Source: Stercorarius parasiticus
Taxonomy: Eukaryota; Chordata; Aves; Charadriiformes; Stercorariidae
Direction: 5' to 3'
Length of the DNA: 64,000 nucleotides
Assembly: GCA_013396915.1 (NCBI GenBank)
Contig: VWZL01000612.1
Span: 4,848-68,847, forward strand
Below, piece after piece: positions 35,601 through 47,600 of this stretch. The position numbers were made by a program, and so were the translations under genes. Below the pieces are notes generated by a model. That model did not search any database. It saw only the letters and a list, made by a program, of their open reading frames with translations, and had not been told where the DNA came from. How positions within the stretch are numbered: the first letter of the stretch is position 1; each line of letters begins with the position of its first letter.

Positions 35601-38600
35601 ACACACCGCAGGCACAAAGCTGGATAAAGCCCTACCTGGCAGCCACATCGAACAACAAAACAGCCTCCGACCTCCCCCGTGTGTCTCGCAACAGAAATCT
35701 GAGCTTGCCTGGGTGGATCTAAAGCCCGGTGAAGTCCTGGGTCTTTGGGCATTTAGATAAAGCCCTTGGGTATGATGTTTTGTATTAAAAAGCAATATTC
35801 AAAAGGTGGAGGAAAAGAAAGTATTTTTGTTTAACAATACCTTCAGAAGCTAAGGCCAAATCATGCATTAAGCTAAAACTCTCAGAACTCCATACTTCCA
35901 AAGGATTTCTTGCCCATGGTACCCCCCACCATGCTTCAGGGATGACATTTAAGGGCTCCTGAAGTGTGGAGCATTGGTAACTAGACCAAATAGAGACCAG
36001 GGAGACTATTAATAAAGTGTGAGACACCTACTAACCCTCGTCTCGCCTACCTGCTGCATGGAGACCAGGTCCCACACTCGGATGGTGTTGTCCTGAGATA
36101 CTGTTGCCATCTGCTTCCAAATCCCCTCCACCGAGAATGCCAGAACGGAGCCCTCGTGAGAGCGCATGAGGGTGTTATAGCCCTGGGACTGGATATCCAG
36201 GTAACCAACATTCCCGGCAGCCGTCGTGCACAAGACTTTGTGGCTGTCCGGGCTGATGCAGACAGAAGTCACCGGAGCCTCGTGCTCTGGGGAAAGACAC
36301 CAGAGTCAGCAAAGCCCCCTGGAAAAGGAGCAGCAGCAGCTGGAGCACAGCTACTGAACCAGATCTGCGTTTGGGAAAGCAACACACACAGGTACAAACA
36401 TCCCACAGGACTAAATGCTTGCAAGGTTTGAGTTTAGTGACAAATTAGTCTCAGCCCTTTCTAGAAGTCCCCGGGCTCTGCTGTTATGGTGGTTGTTTCA
36501 AAAAACAGTGAGCTGCTCAACTTCTCCCCTAATTTTTCACAGATAGAAGAGCACAGAAATCGAGATGGAGTGCCCGCTCTCACCCAGCAGATCCTGCCTT
36601 TCTCCTACAAGTTACAAGAATGAACATGAATAATTGTTGTTGAAGTAAAAGACTTCCAAGCCAGCCACTCCTAGGGACAGCAGGCATACAAGATGCCCTC
36701 ATTCATGCATGTCCTCGAGCAATCATGCCTCCCCAGGGCAGGGGGGTTGAAACTAGATGATCTTTAAGGTCCCTTCCAACCCGAACCATTCTATGATTCT
36801 ATGAATTGCTTTAGGAGACGTGGCAGTGGAGCTTTGGCCTCACAGCAGCAGGCTGATGAAGAGGTGGGGCTCAGAAGCACCCGTCCCAGCTCTACTCACC
36901 CGCCTCTAAGGCAACAGCCGAGAAGTCCAGTGGCCACAGCCGCAGGTAGCCGTCTTCTGAACCCGTGGCGCAGAAGGTTGAGGAGAAGCTAATACTGTTT
37001 ATAGCGATCCCAGGGCCTGAAAGCCCAAAAAACAACACTACCTTGTACACTTGAAACAAAAAAACCCTCAAACTGAGGGTTCCTCCATCCAAGAGCTGAG
37101 TCTCTTGGGTTCAACCAGCGGCTGAAGTCTCAGAAGCTGATGCCAGGAATCCCATGGCGACTGCCAGCGTCGGCTGAAGAGTCTCAGCTCGCCCTTCCCA
37201 GGACTGCAAACACGCTCAGCCCCCATCCCTTTCCAGCACTCCTCTTCACCATCATGCGACTCCGCTTACTCTCACCAGGCACAGAAAATTCTTTCTGCTT
37301 TTTAAACCCTGCCATACTTTCGACTTAACAGGATCTTGTGGCAAGGGATTTCCTAGCTTAACCGCCCAAGATACAAAACCTTTTAATTTCCCTGTCTCAA
37401 ATCCTCTCTGCAGCATAGTGAAGAGAGAGAGAGAATACACATCTACAGAAACTGGGATTTTTTTGATTCAGGTGTAAAGCCAAAGCACTGGCAGGAGCCA
37501 GCACTGCTACCAGGAGGACACCCAAGGACATCAATTCACCTCCTCTTGGGCGTTTTCTCACCCATGAAGTGAGAACCGGAGCTACATACCCCTCAAAGGG
37601 GCATGTTCGGGATTAATTAGCTCAGTTTTGCCAATCCAAACTATACACTAAATTTTAAGATATCAGAGCAATCACACTTGAAAGTGAATTTTTCCCGCTG
37701 TTAAAATTAATGGAAGAGCTGAAAGCTGTACTACTTGGTATACAGCAACAAAGATTTCCCAAACACTCTGCACAGGCTGAATAACGAAAAAAAATCCCCA
37801 AATTCATCTTTTTTCGTTGGTCTGCTGAGCTCTTTTTCCATCTCTACATTAAGATTCCCATCAGCAAATTAAGACCTTGTTCCATGTTTCTAAAAGTAGT
37901 GTTTCTCTGAAAGAGCAATCAGCGTTTAAAATGCTAAAATTCCTTTCTTAAAACGATACTTTTCCGCACCAAGGAAGATTATTTGCGGCACTTAAAAGGC
38001 AAATAGCTAGCAATGATCTATCTAATCAACCCAAAATAATCCTTAGCGGTATGTAAAGAGCTAGTTTGTTTTAACTAGGGATTTGTTTGAATTCATTTGG
38101 GACCCTGAGGATGGCTGGGGTGCTGGCTGGCGCCCTCCTCCCTGCCTGCAGATCCTCCTACCTGCCTTGTCCTGCCGCAGGCAGCCCCGGGGCTCGGCGG
38201 GCAGCAGCCGCCGCACACTCCTCACGCAGACGTTCTTGTAGTCCACCTCCAAGACGTGGCCGCTCTTGCTGCAGACAAAGCTGTTAGAGGAGACAGGCCC
38301 CAGGGTGAAGAGGAGCTGTGCCGGCGTGGTTTAGTAAAAACCCACCTTGGTTCATCTGTTAAAACTCTTTGCCTGATGGAAAGCAATTCTGCTTCGCGGT
38401 AACGAGGTGTCCAAGGGCACCTTGCCACACTACAAGTCTACAACCTAGTCAGAGCTTCCCGTTTTATTTCTCGTCCCTTTGAAAGATTATGTGGCAAAAG
38501 AGCTAAAAGCTCGGCATAGACTTCAGAAAGAAATCTCTCTCTGCCACAGGACACGCAGCCCCAGGGAAGGCAGGGCCAGCTGAGCCGACAGCTCTGCTTT

Positions 38601-41600
38601 TATGGACCAGTACGTGGTAGCAACAAAGGTCTGGCTTTGATGATTAAAATAAAATAACAAAAAAAGCATGTGTCCATATGCAAGAGCATCACAGAAGGGT
38701 TTGGGTTGGAAGGTACCTTAAAGACCACCCAGTGTCACCCCCTGCCCTGGGCAGGGACAGCTCCCACCAGACCAGGTTCCTCCAAGCCCTGTCCAACCTG
38801 GCCTTGAACACCCCCAGGGATGGGGCAGCCGCAGCTTCTCTGGGCAACCTGGGCCAGGGGCTCACCACCCTCACAGCAAAGAAGTTCTTCCCAATATCTC
38901 ATCTCAATCTCCCCTCTTCCAGTTTAAAACCCTTCCCCCTCGTCCTATGGCTCCCCTCCCTGATCCAGGGTTCCTACCCATCTCTCCTATAGGCCCCCTT
39001 TAGGGACTGGAAGGGGTTCGAAGGTCTCCCCGGAGCCTTCTCTTCTCCAGGCTGAACCCCCCCAACTCTCTCAGCCTGTCCTCACAGCAGAGGGGCTCCA
39101 GCCCTCCCAGCATCTCCGGGGCCTCCTCTGGCCCCGCTCCAACAGCTCCGTGTCCTTATGTACCAGACTTCTCCTGCTGCCAGCAGAAAGCTAACCACCA
39201 CAAGCCTCAGGATGGGCAAAGATTCACTAAATATGGCAAAGCATCAGTGTGGCAAGAGGAAAGACCCATTTCTCGGCCTACTCTGCAAGCAGGCAAATCT
39301 CTTTTGGGAAGCCAAGCGTGCTGAGGAGGGGAGAGGTTCTCCCAGCTCCTGGAGGCACCTGTATTGTGCAGGGAAAACCCAGGCAAAATGCCATGCTCCT
39401 GCAGAGGAGGGAGAAAGGAGGATGTTAAGGCAGCCAAGAGCCATAGAGCTCCCTCCCAGCAGGCTGCCCCGCAGATGGGCGACAGTGGAGCCCCTTACAG
39501 TGTGCGGTCCTCCGGCTCCCGCTCGGCTGCATGCCCCTCCTCGAAGGCCAGGTCGGTGAACTCCAGGGAATGGTACTGGCCCAGATTGATGGGACATGAG
39601 CGCAGCGCTCCGCTCCGCACTCGCCACAGCCTGATGTTGTCCCGGCCACACGACACCATCCTGTCCCGGGAGAGACTGCGTGAGGACCAGGGCAGGACCC
39701 TCCAAGCCCCTGCTGAAAGGTCAGTGGCCCAAGGGCCATCGCCTGACAGCAAGGATCGAGAACAGGAATGGCAACCAGATGGCTGCAGCACCACAATTCC
39801 CCCCTCAGCCATGCCAGAACCAATGTTTTTGATTTATTTTCTTTGCACGCTACCTGGTGTCATCAAAAAAGGCAATCTTTAAGGCCTGGATGTCCACATC
39901 CGTGTGCGCTTTGGCCAGCACAGCCACCTCTCCCCCACGGGTCACCTGAGCAGCATTCCACACCACCACCAGCTGAAACAAGACACAATGGCAGAGCGGC
40001 TCAAACGTGGAAATCTTGGCAGCAAAAGAGCTTTTCATCACAGCTGTGACCAGCTGCACATCCAGGAGCCTGCTCCGGAGCTGGGCACAAAGTATTGATA
40101 ACAGAATTGAGAAAAAAAAAAAACAAACCACACTCTCGCACAGAGGGTTTAGGACAGTCCAACAGCTTTGCAAAGCTTAATAGCAGTATACTTGTCTGGC
40201 ATCCGTAATTATAGGTTCTAAATCCCAGGGCTGCCTGGCAACAGGGCTGAGACTTGGAAAGAAAATCCACAGAGGAGTGGGAACTCTGTCTGCCAAGACA
40301 GAAGAGCTGTGCTCAGGTCCCTGAGAGCTGGAGGTTGCACGTGTCCGGCTGCACCGGCTCTCGCAGCACTTCGATGCAGCTCGTGATGATCACGAGGGGC
40401 ACGAGAGTCCAACCCTTTCCCCAAAAGTAAAGGAGGAGGTGGGTGAAGGAATGCAGGTGATTTGTTCCTCTGCATTTCAGAACAGCGTTAAAAACAGACC
40501 CAGCATCACCTCAGAGGTCCCATCGCCCTGGGAGTGGCATTCCTAGCCAGCCCCCCAGCACCCCATCCTTCTCCCATCCTGTTTTTGCCCTATCGATCCC
40601 AGTTCCAGCTCGCCAGCTCCCATCCAGATCACGGACCACTGAAAACCAGGAAAAAAAAAAAACCGGAACGCTGTTTGTTTTTTCCTTGCAGGCAGTACTC
40701 GGCGACAGCACAGCTAATTGCTGGGGGTTGTCAATAAGGGAGCAGGGGATGAAAACAGTTTCCCCGATAAAGAAAAACCCCCGGTCCCATGAAACAATTT
40801 TATTTTTGACTGCTACATGTGGGATGTGCGTCATCCCCCAGCTACATCAGTGGGTGGCAGCTTCACTGCCCAGCATCCCTTCCAGCAGCGCTGCCCAAGA
40901 TGCTCAGAACTGAAAGATTAAACCTCACATCATGCCCTAAATGCTATTAAAAAAGGGGTTTTTTGGGGCTCTAGTCAGTGCTGAGCCTCCCATTTCAATT
41001 CTTGTTCCTCTGCTACATGCTTGCAAGCCTTCCAGCTCGAAATACCACACGAACACGTGTCACCCGCAGCACGGTGGGCCGGAACAGCTGTGGAGGCGGC
41101 TGACATCGCCGTGCATGAGCCTGCGGCGATCCCCACAGGGTGCAGGCAGAATCACACAGCTGCCTTCATCGCCCCAGCAGGGACCACACCAGGGACAAGA
41201 AACAGCCCCAAAGCTCAACCCAATCAGGTCTCTTGGGCTGCTTCCGAAAGGATTTGTTTGCTTGAAGGCAAGGATCGTGCATGCGAACACTCGCAGGCAG
41301 CGGGTAGGAGGGAAGTATTTTCTAAGCAGCTAACAAGAAAGGGATCTCCCTCTGACTACAGTGAAGAACGTGTCTAAGAAAGCCCAGAGCAGAGGTTTGT
41401 CTGCAAAATAGCTATGTGATCTGGAGCACAGCCATCTCACCTTGCTTGTTCGCAAGGCAGGGAAAACTCCAAAAACTGAGTTTCAGTTCTCACCGTTTTG
41501 CCGTGCCCATCCTTTCCGACGCCACACAGAATGGCTCCACTGTAGGAGAAGCTGCAAGAAGAGGCCACCTGGTGAAATGCAGCTCCTTCTACCCCAAGTG

Positions 41601-44600
41601 CATCTCAACGGGGAATAAAAGGAGACAAGTTCAGGGGATGGGGAGACAGCAAGACCCGAGGAATAAGCCCAGGAGGGAGCTGGCAGCATATCGGCTGTTC
41701 TGGGACAGCTGCCAGCAGGTCTCAGCAATAAATGCGGGCGGCTGAAGGAGAGCTATAATTCACCCCTGATTTATCATGCACAAAGCTGCTGTGCTGCAAT
41801 GCTTAGCCCACCTGCGCACATCCCTGCACCCAGGCTGAAACCCACCTCAGGGACAAGAGGGAGCAGACGTGGGTTTTAAACACAGAGAGGCAGGTGCCCG
41901 TTGGGAAGTCCCAGAGTCGAACCACGCCGAGGGGACCAGCCTGTGTGGAAGCCAGCAAGGTGCTGTTCCCATTGAAGGCCAGTGCCGACACCTGCGGGAA
42001 GCGCCGGGTTCAAGGCTCTGGAGGAGAGCTGGGACCGGGGATACACCCGGGGTACAATGACAGCATTGCTGTGTAAAGAGATTTACGCTCACCTTATCCG
42101 TGTGTCCAATGAAGAACCTCTGCTCCCCGGTCTGGATCTGCAGGGTGACTATAACAGCATGGCAGGGGTAAACCACCGCAGCGTTGTTCCGAGTCCACAG
42201 CGCCTGCAGGACCGAGACGGGAATGAGATCCACCAAGGTGGGGCTGCAGATCCTCCGGAGGGGCCCCAGGTCCTAGGCTGGACCTCCAGAGTTCTTCACC
42301 AGGAGATCTGTTCTACGTGTGCAGGTGAGATGATGCTCTTCCGTACAAGTACTCTTCTAACTCGCAAAGGAAAACCAAGAGCCCACCCCACATTCTACTT
42401 AATTCAGTGGATTTACTGTACCAATTATCTCTAAGACGCGAACAGCAGATACAAGGAAAATCATGCTTGAACTGGCTGAACCAAAATGACCCTTTCTTTA
42501 CCCTAACACAGACCACAAGGCGGGTGCCTGCAAGGCACAGTGCCCCATGGAAACAATCCAAAACACAGCCCTTCCTCTCCAGGCTCCTACAAAGTGGCTC
42601 GAATTTTAATGTGTTAAAACGCAGAAGTCATGAGATATAAAAGGCCCCCATCATTTCTAATTCACCATCGCAATGGCAGAAGACCCATGCACAAAAAGAG
42701 GCCCATCTGCTTCACAGTCACTTTCCCCATCAAGAAGTGCAGGGAGGGTGGCACTCAGCTGCCTTTAACGCCTCCAAAAATAATAAAAAAAAATCATCAA
42801 TCTGTGATTACACGTAAATTCCCCAAACTGTCCGAGTTACTGACCCATTTGGTGCTGCAGCCTCCAAAGCCAATAATCATTCTCAGCTTCAGGATGGGAT
42901 CTGGTAAAAGCCTCTGAAAAAAAGCCCAACAGACAGCATCGTTGCACCTAGAGTAGGACTGAGGTCCTCTGACCACAGGCCCCCCCGTCCCCATTGCTCC
43001 TTTCTCTCTAAAGCACAGAGGCAGCTTTGCCTTCTCTCCCGTTAAGGGGATGTATTGAATTATTTCACATGGGAGAAGTCAAATCTGGAAGGAAGGAGGA
43101 GCTGGGGTTTCCCAGCATTCGGCACCTCTCCCACCCAGGCTGGGGGGTTACATCCAGCCCTTCACAGCACCCCGGCGATGCCCAGAGAGCGGCAGCTGCT
43201 GCGGGAAGGGCTGTGCTCTCCTCTCTGTCGGATGGCACACCTGGGCCAGGGCCCTTGCAGTACACGCTCTGGACAAATTAGTAATCAGACACTATTGGTC
43301 AGTGCATCCAAACACAGGGTCCCTCATTCAAGGCAAGTAAGATACCAATGGAAAGGAGAACTGCTAATCAGAAAAACTAATGGCAGCAAAAGGACTCCAT
43401 AGGATTAACAGAAATTCCAGCCTGAATCTTGCATTCCCTCTGCTGGGCTCACAAACATCAGCCGTAAGCGTCCCAAAGCCACCCTTGGGTGGCTGTGACT
43501 CCTCTGTGCTTCACCCACCTCCTCTGAGCCGGTGTGGGTGGCTTGGATGGTTTGCTCGCTCCTCTGGTGAGCGTACACGTGGATGCCACCGTTGCCGACT
43601 GCCACTAACTGCCCAGTGTCTCCTGCGCTGTACGGTCTCTGGTTCTTCTCCAGCTCCTGGTCCCCAGCAGGCACAGCTGCTGGAGACCCTGGGGCTGTCA
43701 GGTGAACCTCAGGGATGCTTCTCGTAATTACAGGGCACCGACGTGGCATCTGAGAAAGAGCAAAGCCTCAAAGATCAGCCCTCCTCCCAGTGCCTTCCAC
43801 CCTCCGCACAAGGCAGAGTGACTCCTCAGTGCCACACGCAAGGATGAAGCAACACGGAGGGAGAACATCCCTGTCGGTATGTAGCTTGGCCATGTACCAG
43901 CCAGTTTCCCTATGCCCCCAGGGTTGCCTGTGCAGAGTTCACCTCCTCCAGACAGCAAAGCAGAGCCCCACAAGAGATCCAGCCAGCTTGGTGCATCGCA
44001 GTTAGGAACAACAAAGTGGTCCTGTTCCTTGTTTTCTCCCTCTCCACAGCGTGAGAGGGATGGCTTCCCCCAGTCCCTCTCCAGAAGCCCATCACCACTT
44101 TGTCTGGTGAGCACCAGCTCCTGCATCGCCACCAGCAGGGAAGGGGGAACAAGGGGTGAGGGCAGCTGCCCACAGCCCCAGCAATGGGGCCTCCACACGC
44201 TGCTCTGCTCCCTGAGGGCACCCCAGCAAGTCCTTTAGTCTCCAGCCATCATTTCCTACCTATAATTTGAAGACACAATTATTTGCTGCCTCAGCTGAGA
44301 CAGGGAGGAGAGACGTCTGGAGATTACGAGGTACTTGGCGTTTATCTTGTCTCTGCTCTGTGCTGTGTCAGACTGAACTATCCAGTCATTAACTGCAGGG
44401 CTGGGGTCAACAAACCATGCCCAGATCAGGGGTCTGACCTGCCTGGATCAGCTGCGAATGACAACAAGCAGCTTCTACGTCCTAAATAAAGGCACTCAAA
44501 GACAAGACGTGGGGGAAAACTCCACAGGAGACAGAAAGGAAGAAGTTGCAGCCTCCTCCACGGTGCACTTACAGCTTTGGGACTGGTTATCTGATGGATG

Positions 44601-47600
44601 AGGGACAGTCGGTCACGGACTGCTTTGGTGAGCGTCACAGGCTGGGGGTCCTCCGAGACTTGGCCACCTGGGTGACATGGGGAGCAGGGTTAGGCTCTTT
44701 CGTAAACCCAAGGCATCCACGTGGGGTGGCACAGCCGGGGCTGCTGTCCCCAACCTTCCCACCTGCCGCAGGACCGGGACAAATCTTCTGGATGGAGTCG
44801 TAGGGCAGCTTGGACCCCTCGGATGGGAACCTGAGCAAAATCAGAGGAAGGGGCCACATCATCGGGCACCCAGGAATCTCGCGTGGTAACTTACACAATA
44901 GCCTCTTCGCTGTCTCCTGTAAGATTCCCCCAGTTTCCCCCTCTTCTCCCAAATATAGGGATGCTAAAGCATCTCCCAGGTCTGACTGACACCGTTCCTT
45001 TCCAGGGGTTAGCTCGGTGTCGCGCACTTCAGGGCAATGACTGCGATAAGCTGCAACTTATGACTGACACAGGCTAAGCCAGCCACAGGAGCAAGCCCAG
45101 CGAGAGATCACTGAGAGAGAGGACTGGTGTCCTCTGGGAATGCTCTACAGTCTTTTTTCTGCCCCAAAATATCACCCATCAGTGTCCCGCTTTCAGCTGG
45201 GACAGAGTTCATTTTCTTTCTAGTGGTCACTGGGTTTCAGGTTTGGTACAAAAGGAATGCTGATAACGCATATTGGCTTAGTTGTTGCCAGGTGATGCTT
45301 ACATTTTTCAAGGACTTTTTCCAGCTTCCCCTAGAAGAACACGTATCAGCAGACCGATGGAATGGCCAGTGGAATATTCCGTACCGTAGACATCATGTTT
45401 AATATATAAATGGGGTTAGGTAGGGCTGGGAGTATCTCCATCACCGTTCAGGACGGTGCCAATTCACCAATTTACCAAGTGGTGAGAGCGACTTGTCTCT
45501 TGGATATTCATTTACTATTATTATTATTTTCCTTTTCTATTATTGTTCTATTAAACTGTCTTTATCTGAACCCACGGGTTTTTTTCCTTCTCCCTTTCCC
45601 TTCCTTTCCTTCCTCTTCTCCCCACCCTTCTGGGGGCAAAGAGGGGCGAGCCGGCTGGGGTTAAACCACGACAGTCAGCAATTAAGCTTAGACCAGGGTA
45701 GATGTCTTAATGACACTTAAGTGCTGGAGTTGGGATGACCAAAATATCTCCACTCAAGTCCCCAGGGTTTGTCTGGATCTGTCATTCCTTAAGTTGCCCT
45801 TCCCGGGGGAACAGGGAGGTCTCCAAGCCGCGGCGGGTTCGGGAGCAGCCGTACCTGATGTAGTCATAGAGGTCGTGCCACTTCTGTCCCTTGGGCACGG
45901 GGAAAGCCATTTCCCGCGGCATGGGAGCCACCCCACGGCAGGCCAGGTTGGCTCGCCGGGCCTCGGAGAAGGTCACACCTGGCAGCGGAGAGACGGAGAT
46001 AAAGAGAGTGAGTTCTCCAAAGCCCATGGAGCTTCGGATTGAAATCACCCGGGCACAAACCCCTTCCCTCTTTGAGAACACCTGAAAAACAAAGATTACA
46101 ACCCTGAGGTCTGTGACAAACTAACACACCTTTGCACAGGAATATTCCTGAAATCCACAACCTCCAAAAAAGACTCAAGAGCATAAATTCTTGATAACGA
46201 ATTATAAATCCCCCCAGCCCAAGATTCATTTAGTTTTCCATTCAGTGATTCAGCAGTTTCACGTGATTTGTGTTAAGGCTATTTACTCATTTTCTTCTCT
46301 TCCTTCCTTCATGCATTCACCACCTCATGAAAGTCCTCGAGAAACGATCCCCGAACCATTCTATGATTCTATGAAATAACAAGTTTCAGGAACGCGAAGG
46401 CAGCAGCCATAACTTGCTCCTCACTGATGCTTTCCAGCAGGCCAGTCGGTACCGGCAGATTTCCAGCCCAAAAAAAATGAAAGGCAGAAACAAAGGTTTT
46501 GACCAAAGCGTTTCTGCCACACTGAGCTGGTGGATAAACTAAAGTACCTTGCAAGATTTCTGACAAAAAATCCCACAAGCTCTTCCAGCAGATCAAAGCA
46601 CAGGTCTCAGAGAAGCGAGGCTTCGTAACACCTTTATTTTTTTTCCCCAGAAAAACATTTTCTAACCTTAGTAAGATATTTAACTTTGCTCTTATAATTC
46701 ACTTTTACAGCTGGAAAATGAGAGGACAATTTCCTCCAGAGGTCAGGAGATTGTATTCACCAGTGCACGTAGAAACTTAATGTGGCAGTGAGTATTTTGC
46801 CCTTTCTGGCCTTGAACACCCCCAGGGATGGGGCAGCCACAGCTTCTCTGGGCAACCTGGGCCAGGGACTCACCACCCTCACAGCAAAGTAGTTTTTCCT
46901 CAGATCTCATCTAACTCTCCCCTCTTGCAGTTTAAAACCGTTCCCCCTCATCCTGTGGCTCCCCTCCCTGATCCAGAGTCCCTCCCCAGCTTTCCTGGAG
47001 TCCCTTGAGGGACTGGAAGGGGCTCAAAGGTCTCCCCAGAGCCTTCTCTTCTCCAAGCTGAACCCCCCCAACTCTCTCAGCCTGTCCTCACAGCAGAGGG
47101 GCTCCAGCCCTCCCAGCATCTCCGGGGCCTCCTCTGGCCCCGCTCCAACAGCTCCGTGTCCTTCTGCTGTTGGTGCCCCAGAGCTGGAGGCAGCACTGCA
47201 GGGGAGGTCTCACCAGAGAGGAGCAGAAGGGGAGAAAAGCCACTTTAAACCCCCCCACCAGGTTCTCTCCAAGTCACAAAAGAAAGCAGAGCTGCCTCTC
47301 CGCGAGGTCGCAGCACCTCACCTGGGTCAAACACCAAGTCGCTCGTGCAGAGGTTTTTCACCAGGAGGTTGGAGCAGAGCTTGACGCTCTTCAGGTGGCT
47401 GTACCGGCGGCTGAGGTAGAGGGAGAGGATGGAGGGCAGGTCCAGCACAAGGCAGGTCCAGCGCACATCAGCGGGGGCGGCTCCCACGAGATCTGGGGAG
47501 GAGAGTGGACGGTGGCAAGAGAGAAGATGGGAAAAAACACTACAGACCTTGGACCTTGCAGAACAGGAGAGGCAAGATTAACACAGTTAAGTCATTTCCC

